DNA of 64,000 bases from Volvox africanus (GCA_030268105.1 BSDZ01000010.1:3138001-3202000), one strand, 5' to 3'; positions 22,453-33,765 are shown, numbered from the stretch's first letter. Numbers and translations are program-made. Notes: generated from the sequence alone by a model not told the origin.

Positions 22453-22755
22453 TTGTTTAATTGCTTTTGCTTAGATTGCTGCACTTGTTGTGTAAGTGTA
22501 CGCTCTGAGTCGCAGGTAATCTCAGTGCACCGGCATTGCTTGCCGCGGCGACTGAGACCGGCTTTTGTCCGGACCAGTTGGCGACTCTCATTGCCCAAAC
22601 TACGGAGATCAGGACTCAGCTGGGCAATTACTTGCTGAGATTGCTGAATCTTCTCAAGAGTACTGTCGGTAGGCTCACCGAGTTGTTTCGTACTCTTGCC
22701 TTTGCGATAGAAGTCGGCTTCTATTACACAAACCTAGGGTATCGTTTTGTGCTTC

Positions 22756-23991
22756 ATGTCCGCGGAACACGACGATACGCCGCACACTAGCCTAGCTAGC
22801 CAACCCGATTTTGTTGTGGCTGCTAGAGCACCGGATAGAGGTCTTGAGACTGTTGGCGCGCGAGCCACTCAAGAGCCCCTTTTCCTTCAGACCCCTGTTC
22901 ACTTAATTGTGCCGCATTCAGCAGTGAACACGAATATGGACAACACTGCTGGACCAAGGGTTCTGCCATTACCTCAAGCTCGAGGGCATGATGACATCCC
23001 TGAGGTGATGAGATTGTCGATTCCCGTTCCTAGGCTCAATATTTCGCTGACTGACAAGACACCAGGGCATAGCATAGCCGATGCAACTCATGCGTACGTG
23101 CGTGACGCTAAAAAGTATCTCCAGGCTGTTCATGGTGGCGATAATGACGGTATCAGGTGTCTCTTCGTTGGTAACACCCTCGAGGGCTCAGCGAAGGACT
23201 GGTATCGCAATTGGACCAACGCCCGGGGCAACTATACTTTTGATGAGTTGGTCGCCACTTTGCTCGCACGATTCGCTACTGAGGTTCAAGCACGCGATGT
23301 GGAAGCTCGTAAGGTTTTGGCAGCCGGTAGCTACCACATGCGTCGGGATGAAAATGTACCTGCGTACCAGTCACGCTTCGAAGCACTTGTGACTCCCATT
23401 GCTGACCTCACTGAATCCGAGCGTGTCTTTTGGTTTAGGCGAGGCCTGACGAAACTTTTGGCTAAATGGTGCGCTACTGACTTGGTTGGAGCGCAGATCA
23501 AGTCGTATGATGCTTTGGTCGCTTTTGCTAAGGGTACGGAGATACGACTACTTGCCGGTGAGGAAGAAGTCAAGTCTGCCCCTCGTGCAAATGCCGTGCA
23601 AGTGCAGGATCCGCTTGGGGAAGCCGTAGCTCTTGACCAGGACTTCGGAGCGACCCGCCCCACGCCTACTGCCGCGACGCGACGCAGCAACCGGCAACGC
23701 CAGGCGCGCGGGGGCGCTAGCTCGGGTGTCCGTGGGTCAGGAGGAGCTGGTCCGAGCTCGGACCCGGCTAAAAACAGGAAGCATGGTGGTGCGCCGTCGA
23801 CGGCAGCCGCACAGCGTTCCAACCCCAATGCGAAGCAGACTCGCACGGACGACACGTATATGCCAAAATGGAATTGCAATCGATCCGAATTCGAGCGTCG
23901 GAAATTGGCCAACGTTTGTCTACGGTGTGCGGAGAGCCATTCCACGAAGGATTGCCCTCTAATGCCGCCGTTTGTACCTCAGCCGAAATAG
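22756..23991 (+). CDS. F Gag
   Basis: ATG 22756 (MSAEHDDTPHTSLASQPD) to TAG 23989-23991, about 411 residues, matching the C copy nearly throughout. Capsid region: AYVRDAKKYLQAVHGGDND, DWYRNWTNARG, YQSRFEALVTPIADL, LLAKWCATDL. A basic Arg/Ser/Gly-rich linker leads to one CCHC zinc knuckle, CLRCAESHSTKDC. After the TAG the frame stays open into pol. Confidence 0.9.
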   Translation: MSAEHDDTPHTSLASQPDFVVAARAPDRGLETVGARATQEPLFLQTPVHLIVPHSAVNTNMDNTAGPRVLPLPQARGHDDIPEVMRLSIPVPRLNISLTDKTPGHSIADATHAYVRDAKKYLQAVHGGDNDGIRCLFVGNTLEGSAKDWYRNWTNARGNYTFDELVATLLARFATEVQARDVEARKVLAAGSYHMRRDENVPAYQSRFEALVTPIADLTESERVFWFRRGLTKLLAKWCATDLVGAQIKSYDALVAFAKGTEIRLLAGEEEVKSAPRANAVQVQDPLGEAVALDQDFGATRPTPTAATRRSNRQRQARGGASSGVRGSGGAGPSSDPAKNRKHGGAPSTAAAQRSNPNAKQTRTDDTYMPKWNCNRSEFERRKLANVCLRCAESHSTKDCPLMPPFVPQPK

Positions 23992-26900
23992 GGGCTTGCC
24001 CGGGTTCCTGTGGAGGGGGCACCACCTGGGATTTCTGAACTAACACGTGGTCGGTGGTCATCCTTACGGCCAGCCGTTAAGGCATTGTTGCCTTGTGTAC
24101 TTGGACACATCGAGCGAGTCATTGCGCGACGCATCACGCTTGACGGACGCACGGGACTTCTCTGCTTCGACCCGTTGTGTAATTTGTTTACACCTCGCCG
24201 TCCCCTGTCGTCTATCGATCTGTCTAACCACGTGGTTTTGTTCATCCCCTCGTCTCTGCGTGAGATGTCGGAACAGTTGGCCATATACAGGAGGTGTAGG
24301 CGTCAATATCCAGGCACCGCCGCATGTGTTTTACTCCCCGCTTTCTGTCGGCGCAAGGCAGAGGCATCGTTAAGGGGTATTCGGTGTGTCCACCGGTTCG
24401 AGCCGGGCACCGTTTTGTTTAATGGTGTGGATCGGGAGGGTACGCTGGCTCCGTGGCCAAGCACATCCTACTCGGTTGACGTTTGGTACGAAGCTCCTGA
24501 CGGGGGTGCCGTAGGTTACGGACCCGCCCTAAGTGCACTGACGTTGTCTGCTGGGCAGTCGCTCGTAGATAACCGTGTCCCTGTGGTTCAGATCGGTTTG
24601 AATGGCCGTACTCTGAAGGCACTTGTTGACACCGGTGCCAGCGACGACTTCATCTCTGTCGCAGAGGTGAATGCGCTGGGGTTGTCCCCAGAGTCGTCTG
24701 ATTGTCCACAGGTTACCCTTGCTGACGGGGGTAAGCATCCCATCGTGGGCAGGATTACCCTTAGCCTATCGATAGGCCCTTTGCGTGTTGTGACCCGGCC
24801 GTACGTGCTGCAGGGCTTAGCAGAGACTGCACCGTACATCATGGGGTCGTCGACATTACGACAGTACCGCGCGCGCATCGACATGGAGACCGCAACCCTG
24901 CATATGTGCAAGGGTACTCTGTCGATTAAGGTACCTTTCCTGTCGTTCGAACATGTCACACCAAAGGGGGGCGAAACTGAGGCGGTGCTGATGGTTAATT
25001 TCGCTGTGACCGCAATGGCCGCGCGAATCGAACCAGAGCTAGTCGGGCGTAAGGAGGCCGTCCGTTTGTTACGGAAGGGTGCCCACGGACTGCTTTTAAG
25101 GCCTTGGGTGGGCTGCAGTGCCACCACCGCGCAGACTTCTGCGCATGCTGAGGTTGAGGCCCTACTGTCGCAGTATGAGGACGTCTTTAAAGATATCCCT
25201 GGCCTACCACCTATGCGTCCTGTTGATCACACAATCCCTCTCATGCCTGGAGCGCAGCCTACGGCCCGGCCAATGTACAGGTTGAGTCCATTGGAGCTGG
25301 ACGAGGTGAAGCGCCAGGTGATGGATTTGCTCGCGAAGGGTATGATACGCCCCAGCACATCCCCGTATTCTGCACCGATTTTGTTTGTCGGTAAGAAGGA
25401 TGGGACCTTGCGCATGTGCATTGAGTACCTGGGGTAGAATGCGAATACGGTGAAAAATCGCTACCCTTTGCCACGCGTTGACGACCTGTTGGATAAGCTG
25501 AAGGGCTCGGCTTATTCCTCAATTTACTTACAACAGGGCTACAATCAGATTCGCATCGCTGCCTCTGATATCCCGAAAAACGCTTTTCGGACGCCCTTCG
25601 GTCACTTTGAGTATACGGTCCTATCGTTTGGTTTGACTAATGCCCCTGCGACGTTTCAGGCGGTTATGGACCGAATGTTTAGGCCGTTTATCGACAGGTT
25701 CGTTGTTTGCTACCTGGATGACATCTTGGTATATTCTAAGACGCGCGAGAAGCACTTGGAGCATCTTCGGCTCGTGCTCGACGTTATGAGGCGGGAGCAA
25801 TTGTTTGCTAAACGCGCCAAATGCTTTTGGGCGCAGCCTCAGGTGGAATATTTGGGCCACATTGTGTCGGCCACCGGTGTGAAGATGGACCCGCGGAAGG
25901 TCGCCGTGGTTTACGATTGGCCCGCGCCTCAGAACCTCACGGAGCTGCGTAAGTTCCTTGGCTTGACCAATTATTTCCGAAAGTTCATTGAAAAATATTC
26001 CATCATTGCGGCCCCGCTTACTATCTTAACTCGCAAAGGTGTTTTCGTTTCGCTCGAGTCATGGACGTCGCAATGCCAGCGGGCATTCGAAGAGCTCAAA
26101 CGAATCGTTGCCGAAGATGTCACCCTTGCATTCCCTGATTACTCGTTGCCATTTCGTGTTGAGGTAGTGTCTGATGCCTCAATATTTGGAAGCGGCGCTG
26201 TATTGTTACAGGAAGGGCGACCGATCGCCTTCACGAGTAAGAAGTTTTCTGGTGCGGAGATTCGCTACACCACCGGGGAACAGGAGCTTCTGGCAGTGCT
26301 GCATGCTTTAAAGGAATGGCGCTGTTACCTCGAGGGACGCCCGTTTACTTTAAAGACTGACCACAAGCCCCTAACGTTTTTGCAAAGCGTTCCGACGTTG
26401 AACCGCCGTCAAGCTAGGTGGATGGAATATCTAGCTAGGTTCAACTGCACCTGGGAGTATATTTTTGGTAAATTGAATATTGCCGATGCTCTCAGTCGAC
26501 ATCCGTCGCTACACGCTGCAATTTTGGCAGCGCCCGTCGTGCGGCCGTGTAGCGAGGAGGTGCCGATCGCGATGGACCTCGCGGAGCGGTTGAAGGTGGC
26601 CTACAACGCAGACGCCTGGTTTGCGGACCCGGCTAATGTAGAAAACCTTCGCAAGCAGAATGGCCTTTGGCTACGGACGGAGGGTGCAGCTACGCAAATC
26701 GTCGTTCCGAACGATGATGCGCTACGCTACGACATCCTTGCGCGGTTCCACGAGGACCCGTTAGCAGGACACCCTGGTAGCAAGCGATTGATCGAGTTGG
26801 TGCAACGTTCCTTTTGGTGGCCTCGTTTGGCTAAGGATGAGGCGAACTTCGTCCAGACATGCAGTCTGTGCCAGCGCAATAAGGCTTTGTCCGGTAAGGG

Positions 26901-28050
26901 CCATGGGTTGTTGCAACCGTTGCCTGTCCCGGATGCGCCTTGGGAAAGTGTTTCCATGGACTTCGTAGTCGCGCTGCCCAAAACTGAGGGGGGATATGAT
27001 GCGGTGTTCGTAATGGTCGATCGTCTGACTAAGATGGTCCACTTAGCACCATGCACATCATCCTGCACGGGTGAGCAAACCGCACGTTTGTTTTTCGATA
27101 ATGTGGTTCGGTTACACGGGGTTCCCAAAAATGTGATCTCGGACCACGGTGGACAGTTCACGTCTAAGTTTTGGGAAGCGCTCTGCAAACTAGTTGGCAT
27201 GCGCGTCAACCTGAGCACGGCGTATCACCCGCAGACTGATGGTCAAACCGAACGCACAAATCGCACATTGGGTGATATGTTGAGCAATTATGCTGGTCGC
27301 ACACCCCTCGTTTGGGATACATTTTTGACTGCGGCAGAATTTGCGCTTAACAACGCTGTTAACCGCTCTACAGGCAAAAGTCCGTTCTTTCTCAACTACG
27401 GATTTCATCCTGCGCTACCCGTGTGGCGTGAGTTGGAAGTGAACGTGCCTGCTGCTAAGCTTTTTGCCAAGTCTTTTATGTCCCGAATCACAGACGCGAA
27501 GGCGTGTTTGGACGCGGCGCAGCAACGAACGACGGAATACTATAACAAATCTAAGCAGGATGTGACGTTTTCGGAAGGGCAACTCGTGTTGCTAAGCACC
27601 AAGAACTTGCGTTCCTTGGCCGACGGATCCCGAAAACGTTTACCCCGCTGGATTGGTCCGTATCCTGTCGTGCGCATGGTTGGGAATGTGGCTGTTGAGC
27701 TTGCATTGCCCGCTGATATGACCATTCACCCCACATTTCACGTATCGCTTGTTCGTCCGTATCGTGGTACGGAACCCGTCCCTGAGCCTGCTAACACCCC
27801 CGCAGCGATCGAACCAGTTCCCGAGACCTGGATCGCTGGTAAACAGAAGTTTTACGATGTGGAGCGGGTGTTAGATTATCGCACGCGTCGTGTGGGCCGA
27901 CACCGACGTCAGCGGACAGTACACAAGTACTTGGTCAAGTGGACAGGGTATACCGACGAGCACAACTCATGGGAACCGGCACGCAACTTCTCACAGGACA
28001 TGAAGCCCCTGCTCGAAGAAGCCCGCAAACGTGCCACGCAAGCCCAATGA
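23992..28050 (+). pseudogene. F pol, inactivated in RT
   Basis: Continues in the gag frame after TAG. Protease [12 protein letters not shown] start intact to MCIEYLG, then TAG at 25435-25437 ([10 protein letters not shown] in C). Shortly after, SSIDLQQ becomes SIYLQQ, losing three bases and replacing the first catalytic Asp of RT by Tyr. YLDD, RNase H, integrase and chromodomain are otherwise open to TGA 28048-28050. The copy can make Gag but not RT. Confidence 0.9.
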
Positions 28051-28109
28051 CCCTTGCAGTCGATGCTGTATGAAGCAGCGAGGACGCTGCATACGGGAGG
28101 GGGGATAAT

Positions 28110-28933
28110 TGTTGTGCTACGGTTAGTTTCCCGCCGATGCGTAGGTCGATGTGATCCTACAAGGCGAAGTGCTATTGTGATGAACATATTTCATATGAAT
28201 GAATCTGCATGATATAAATGTATTCGTGTACATTTATATATGCATTTGGCATGTCACCATTATCCATCGCGACATCGCATCATGGCAAATCCGCCTAGCA
28301 TGCATGAAAGCCCGAAGCATTGAAGTGCGCATTATGCTCATGCTACGAAACGATAAGTAATATTATCTGATATAATATTACTTCATTACAGCACACGTTG
28401 AGAGTGCCGCACTCGTCGCGATACATGCCCTGCAACCGGATATCGTTATCCGGACCCTTGCATCATGTGAATGCCGGAAAGGCTTATACGTTGTTATGCG
28501 TAGACATCGCCTAGACGCAGTAGGGTTGTCACATCTAGGATCGGCCTCCTGATGTGAATCGTACGGCATTGCGATGCTGCGAGTATAACAGATGCGAGGA
28601 CGGCTAAGCAAAATAAGACATTCGATACCGGAGAACACTCGTGTGTTCTATACTACTATTGCTATACGCTATTCTACTTAGCCCGAGCTAAGCCTGAACT
28701 TCGCTAATCACCGCCGCGTGATGATTGCTTGCTTCCGGCGCTGACGGCGATTTCGTCCATTGCATCGTTCCGATCTGTAAGACTGTAAGTTATATCTCTC
28801 TTCGTCTTGAAGTCTTCCGCTGTCTCTGTTTGCTCGCGCTTGTCTTGCTGTACTTGCAAGTGCTCGCGCATCGGTGTCGAAAGTCTCCAGACGTGCAGAT
28901 ACTTATGAGCAAACGCGAACGAGAGGTACAACA
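28110..28933 (+). repeat. 3' LTR of F
   Basis: 824 bp, directly after the purine tract GGGAGGGGGGATAAT; ends ACAACA and is followed by TSD AAAAT. Confidence 0.9.
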
Positions 28934-30275
28934 AAAATTGACCATGAAAACGAGCATGTGTGAGAGGTACTCTATGACCCCAATGCTTCCCCAATCCAGA
29001 CATATTGCAATGCAGAATAGTTCAATCGCTGCACGGGAATGAATACTTCAACGGATTCACGCCACAATTTTCAGCACGGTCATTATTTTGTCATTGCATC
29101 AAAAACGTCATGCACATTCCTAACCAGAATTGTTTCATGGCTCCAGAAACTCCAAGCACGTGCCTAAGCCGATGACGGCGCTGTACTGAGGGCTGCCCAG
29201 AACCATTGCCTTCCATCCCATCCCGCTGGCCCTGGCTCCCAAGACGGGGCACATAGACGGGGCATCTCAAGTACAAACTTAGGGTTGCAATGGTGATTCT
29301 AAACATCCTCGTCACAATGAAGTCACTTCTCATTGCTACTAAAACCAGGAAGAGCCAAGCTTTGAGCCAAGCGGCTGCTGCCTTGGTCGATGCCATCTAG
29401 CAGATCCGATGCAATGTTGCCTTCTAGTGGCTCCCTTCCAGGCATGACACACTGAAAATGTTCCACTTTCAGGGGAAAAGTGTTTTCGGGATGTAAAGAG
29501 TTTCATACAGGACTTTCCATCATAAGCAGAAGGCGGCTCCATTCGTTACTGAAGCAATTATTATTTCTTTACAAATATATGATTAGCTGTTGATGCTGCA
29601 GAAATTATACGTATGCTGCCTGCGCAAGCAAGGTTGTCCAATAGAACTGCTACCGTATGACATGGACGACCTGACGACTGTGTACAATGGGTGGCATTAA
29701 ATGTACATATAAAGGATGTTGTAAAGCAGGGTTACGAAACATTGTTGCTTACATGGGATTGATTGGCAGCCGCACAACCCTGGACGGAGTACGGAAGCAC
29801 TACTCTTCGCTTTTAAATAGTACGTATGCATAATATTTGTATTTTACTTTAACTAGTAAAAGAATAAATTTTTTTCCTGCGTTTATTTTTGTCATGTACT
29901 TTATTGCCACCAACCCGCAGAAAAACGGCCGAAATGACGTGCCATTAGCAAAGGCCAAAAGCAGCCCGCGCATGGTGAAGATGCATCGATGATGGTGCTG
30001 GCTGCCAACGCAGCTAGCATACATCAGAAGGAGAAGGAGGTCGAGGCCGCTAGACGCTGACAGGTTAGTGCAAATACTAGTAGTACGGAGAGTGCATGAT
30101 GGGGTGTGCAAATTACCAGGCGCGCTTAGCAAAATTATTGCTGGATGGGTGATGTACATTACGGATCTCATATACAGGGATGTACAGATCATTAATGTCC
30201 TTTAACCTGTTTTCTCCTTTCTATCTTTTATGTAATTGTTCCTATTCTCCCCAAACGTACTTCCTTTTTATGTAG
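28934..30275. other. CACTA internal sequence, mostly unassigned
   Basis: Single-copy sequence right of F. A possible exon lies within 29921-30062: after CCGCAG, one frame reads KNGRNDVPLAKAKSSPR, and another reads NAASIHQKEKEVEAARR up to GACAG/GTTAGT. The frames do not join cleanly, so I do not call a CDS here. Two minus-strand ORFs (29091-29396, 29339-29542) have no features that support them. Confidence 0.4.
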
Positions 30276-30353
30276 GCAAAGAGTTCACAGCCCTCTACGA
30301 CAAGGAACTCCAGCAGGAAAGCTAGGAACTCAAGCAAGGCGGCAGCAAAAAAG
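30276..30353 (+). CDS. Exon a of unrecognised CACTA-internal gene
   Basis: 78 bp between TTTATGTAG and AAG/GTACAG, open in phase 0, encoding a basic Ser/Lys/Arg-rich segment (AKSSQPSTTRNSSRKAR then NSSKAAAKK) that looks like a nuclear-localisation-type region. Pyrimidine-rich sequence precedes the acceptor. It joins in phase to the next exon. Confidence 0.5.
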
Positions 30354-30542
30354 GTACAGCCCATTCATCCTGTCTTCCTGTTTTATTGAGCTGTAATTTC
30401 ATGTTTCGTTATATTCTTTTCATTTGCTGTGTGCTTTGTCGTTTGATGTGCCATATGTCAATTTATTTTTCTCTTTTTTGATAGAAGTTGTAAGCTTGTA
30501 ATTTCTCAAATCATACATGTATGCTAACATCGGCCCTTGAAG

Positions 30543-30593
30543 GTAAACAATGATGATGAAGTGAGGCAACCAAGCACGGGCACCAAAAGAAAG
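30543..30593 (+). CDS. Exon b of the same gene
   Basis: 51 bp from AAG to AAG/GTACGA, phase 0, encoding VNNDDEVRQPSTGTKRK. The acceptor (TTGAAG) is weak. The phase agrees with both neighbours. Confidence 0.42.
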
Positions 30594-30681
30594 GTACGAA
30601 ATATTGAGGTCAGACATTACTTACTTTTTAATATAACCTTTTTATTACTACCAAGTCCCTTCACGTATTTTGGACCAGCAG

Positions 30682-30741
30682 GTGCCGTTGGAAGACAAGT
30701 CTACGGATGACGATGACAGTTACAACCACCAGGGACAGAAG
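30682..30741 (+). CDS. Exon c of the same gene
   Basis: 60 bp between CCAGCAG and AAG/GTAATT, phase 0, encoding VPLEDKSTDDDDSYNHQGQK. Good donor and acceptor. Acidic Asp run. Confidence 0.52.
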
Positions 30742-31107
30742 GTAATTTCCTTAGTTCAGCTTATTATCTAAATTTCCTTCATGTTTGAATGTATAATTAT
30801 AATATGTGTTGTTTCGACTGATAAAGGTCAAGAGTGTTTCGGAAGGTGTGCGATGTACACAGGCACTACGTCAACGTGGGAGCTCAGGGAGTTAGCAGAA
30901 ACAGGTAACAAAGTGTCCAAGTACATAGTACAGCAAATGAAAGACTATGCTTTTAGAATGATTAGTGGTACTTAAAAGCACTGCCCACCCTAGACATGAT
31001 TAAGATTATTGTAACCAGAAGTGATAATTGCTGAGTGGTGACAGCTTAATTCACATTTATACATATGCATGTAAATAAGTGTAATTTTCCTTTTCTAAAC
31101 TTTTCAG

Positions 31108-31224
31108 GAGTTGCTTGAGGAGGAGGTGAGCGAGGACGAGAAGATTGAGGACGAGCAAGATGACACCACCACTGCGCCAGAGGAGGACGACAACAGAGAG
31201 AGTGAAATAGAAGATATTAGATAG
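31108..31224 (+). CDS. Terminal exon of the same gene, acidic tail
   Basis: A long pyrimidine tract and TTTTCAG precede a phase-0 exon of 117 bp ending in TAG 31222-31224. It encodes ELLEEEVSEDEKIEDEQDD, then TTTAPEEDDNRESEIEDIR: very acidic and low-complexity. One or more exons may lie between 30742 and 31107. Acidic tails with basic stretches are common in nuclear proteins; the family is not recognisable. It could be a CACTA accessory protein or a captured host-gene end. Confidence 0.55.
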   Translation, partial: ELLEEEVSEDEKIEDEQDDTTTAPEEDDNRESEIEDIR

Positions 31225-31760
31225 AACTAACATCTAACATGTTTGTTTCTAAGCTTATATTAGAGTGGGCTGCTAAATGTGCGGTGGCAGATGAAGTTAG
31301 GATGTATGTACCTAATGATGATTGAAATGATTGGTGCATGGTACAAATGATTATTGAACTCATAAACAAAATTTGATTGGCAGGATTGGATGTGTAGAAA
31401 TTTGATTGTTTCGTTGAATTAATGCGTACTCACCAATGGCTGCTTACCTTGATGCTTTCCGAATATTGAACTGTAAATTATTGCCTGGAATATTTTCATC
31501 TATCAAAACTGAAATCCTATGGATATTCTTCATAACAGCTACGTACATTACGACAGGATAGTTTCCGTACACACAAAAAGAATTCTGCAGCGGGTGGGCA
31601 AAACAGCAAACAATAACAGGAACGATAACTGAAACAGTAAAGAAATAACCAGAACGACCAGTAGTTACAGTGAGCAAGAATGCGAGGCTGCCTCGTACGC
31701 AAAGCGAAAGTGGCGTGAATGTTGCTATCGCACGTGTAAGACCTTGTGAAAGCGTGCGAA
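31225..31760. other. CACTA internal sequence after the gene, nothing recognised
   Basis: AT-rich 3' flank of the exons. The minus-strand ORF 31444-31677 lacks supporting features. The repeat array starts near 31790. Confidence 0.45.
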
Positions 31761-32267
31761 TATGTTAGTCACATGCGTTTAAAACTTTTACGCAACCCAC
31801 AACTGCTACCTGTGTACGCATTATTCGCAGCATACGCAAGCATGCGTAAATGCGCGTTCATGCGCGTTAGGCGTGCGCATATTGTGCGTTAGAGAACTTT
31901 AACTTCCATGCACGCTATGTATTTTTGCTTGCGTATGGGTCTATAATGCTTGCGTTGCGTTAGGCCTAACACACACCTTAGAATCTATGTGGGTGCGTTT
32001 GACATTGCGTAAGTTCGCGTTAGGTTGCGTTAGCTAACGCAAAGTAAACGCAAACATTTTCGTTCCCTCCCAAAAAAGTTTATTTGTGATTGCGTTAGGT
32101 GCGTTAGGATTGCGTTAGCGATACGCAAGCAATAACGCAATGCGTTTGATTTGCGTTAGGCTTTGCGTTAGCTCGTGTTAGTTTGCGTTAAGCTTGCGTT
32201 AGGCTTGTGTTAGGGGTCCCTAACGCGAGCCTAACGCGAGCTAACACACGAATTCCTTGTTATAGTG
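31761..32267. repeat. Right subterminal repeat region of CACTA
   Basis: Dense GCGTTAGG/CCTAACGC motifs in both orientations from about 31790, most compact at 31950-32245, then the terminal inverted repeat ending TTATAGTG at 32267. It mirrors the left end. No gene. Confidence 0.78.
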
Positions 32268-32270
32268 GGT

Positions 32271-32703
32271 GTGCCAGTGACCTCAGTGGGATTCCATTTC
32301 AATCTTATGATGCGTTAGTAGCTTTTGCTAGAGGTGCAGAAGTTCGGAATTTGGCTGGAAAGGACGCTAAGCAACTTAATCCTCGTATTCACGCGATGCG
32401 AGCGCAGGAACCACCTTCGGAATCGACGCTGAAGGACCAGGGTTCTGATCGTCAACACCCCGCGGCGGTATGATAATCACGGACGCCAAAGCCCGAGCAA
32501 TCGTGGGTCTGCGGGAGCTGAGCCGAGCTCGGGCCATGCGAAAGGAAAGTGAAGGGGGAGCACGCCGTCTGTAGCTGCAATGCAGAACGCGGCTCCTAGC
32601 GTCAAAAAGCCATGGACAGAAGACCCATATATGCAAAAGGGGGAGTGTCAACGATCGGAGTTTGATCATTGAAAGTTTGCTAATCTTTGCTTGAGGTGTG
32701 CGG
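32271..32703 (+). pseudogene. E gag, C-terminal part up to the D insertion
   Basis: Resumes after the CACTA TSD as CASDLSGIPFQSYDALVAFARGAEVRNLAGKD, runs through a degraded linker (frame lost near 32470) and reaches ANLCLRCA at the zinc knuckle, where D is inserted (TSD TGCGG 32699-32703). The second half of the knuckle is at 47655. Confidence 0.8.
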
Positions 32704-32938
32704 TGTTGTGCTACGGTTTGTTTCCCGCCGATGCGTAGGTCAGTGTGACGCTACGGGGCGAAGTGCTATTTTGATAAACGCATGAACGATCAATGCATAT
32801 GAATGAGCTTGCATGATATAAATGTATTCGTATACATTTATATATGCATTTGGCATGTCACCATTATCCATCACGACATCACATCGTGGCAAATCCGCCT
32901 AGCATGCATGAAATCCCGAATCATTGAAGTGCGCATTA

Positions 32939-33762
32939 TGTTGTGCTACGATTCATTTCCCGTCGACGTGTAGGTCGACGCGATCCTATGAGTCGAAGTG
33001 CTTTTGTGATGAACGCATTACATATGAATGAATCTGCATGATATAAATGTATTCGCATACATTTATATATGCATCTGGCATGTTGTCATTATCCATTGCG
33101 ACATCGCACCATGGCAAATTCGCCTAGCATGCATGAATGACCTAATCATTGAAGTGCGCATTATGCTCGTGCTACGAAACGATAAGTAATATTATCTGAT
33201 ATAATATTACTTCATTAAAGCACACGTTGAGAGCGCCGCACTCGTCGCGATGCATGCCCTGCAACCGGATATTGTTATCCGGACCCTTGCATCATGCGAA
33301 TGCCGGAAAGGCTTATACGTTGTTATGCGTAGACATCGCCTAGACGCAGTAGGGTTGTCACATCTAGGATCGGCCTCCTAATGTGAATCGTACGGCATTG
33401 CGATGCTGCGAGTATAACAGATGCGAGGACGGCTAAGCTAGCCAAGATATCCGATACCGGAGAACACTCGTGTGTTCTAAATTACTATTCCTATACACTA
33501 TTCTACTTAGCCCGAGCTAAGCCTTAACTTCGCTAATCACCGCCGCGTGATGATTGCTTGCTTCCGGCGCTGACGGCGATTTCGTTCATTGCATCATTCC
33601 GACCTGTAAGACCGTAAGTTATATCTCTCTTCGTCTTGAAGTCTTCCGCTGTCTTTGTTTGCTCTCGCTTGCCTTGCTGTACTTGCAAGTGCTCGCGCAT
33701 CGGTGTCGATAGTCTCCAGACGTGCAGATACTCATGAGCAAACGCGAACGAGAGGTACAACA
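32939..33762 (+). repeat. 5' LTR of C
   Basis: TGTTGTGCTACG...GGTACAACA. Stem-loops: TAAATGTAT/ATACATTTA (33044-33065), AAGTAATATTAT/ATAATATTACTT (33184-33212), CCGGATA-TTGT-TATCCGG (33265-33282), CACAT.TAGGA/TCCTAATGTG (33359-33385), AGAACAC-TCGT-GTGTTCT (33461-33478). The transcription start and poly(A) site cannot be fixed by eye. Confidence 0.93.
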
Positions 33763-33765
33763 ATT

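Larger units (their letters stand above)
21466..28933 (+). mobile_element. Element F: full-length B-family gypsy chromovirus with defective RT
   Basis: Two 824-bp LTRs (21466-22289 and 28110-28933) with TSD AAAAT (21461-21465 and 28934-28938). The LTRs differ at roughly 9-10 positions by eye, about 1%, so the insertion is fairly recent. Gag is open; pol is broken in RT. Confidence 0.93.
19709..32267 (+). mobile_element. CACTA (En/Spm-type) DNA transposon, 12.6 kb with nested elements
   Basis: Left end CACTATAACAACAGATTCG; right end, complemented, CACTATAACAAGGAATTCG. The flanking TSD GGT lies at 19706-19708 and 32268-32270, and removing the unit restores the gag codons for WCASDLSG. The CACTA terminus, 3-bp TSD and clustered subterminal repeats fit the superfamily. 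Inside are a solo LTR, full-length element F and exons of an unknown gene; I recognise no transposase (TNP2-like) domain. Strand is nominal. About 4.3 kb remain after subtracting the nested LTR elements, so this may be a non-autonomous derivative. Confidence 0.85.

Noticed and set aside
29091..29542. Two overlapping minus-strand ORFs in the CACTA interior
   Set aside because: No domain, no codon or repeat evidence, and they overlap in different frames. Left as unassigned.
31950..32240. TTAGG-containing repeats as an interstitial telomere
   Set aside because: The motif is GCGTTAGG in mixed orientation, irregular spacing, and adjoins a CACTA terminal repeat at both ends of one element. Subterminal array is the better reading.
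33184..33212. Palindromic AT-rich LTR segment as a transcription terminator or origin
   Set aside because: It is one of several covarying LTR hairpins; nothing points to a terminator or origin function.
33533..33763. Recurrent 60-80 residue ORFs inside B-type LTRs, both strands (e.g. near 7457, 22081, 28725, 40804, 47441)
   Set aside because: They use TTG-type starts, recur only because the LTR is repeated, and are conserved no better than flanking LTR DNA. No protein features.
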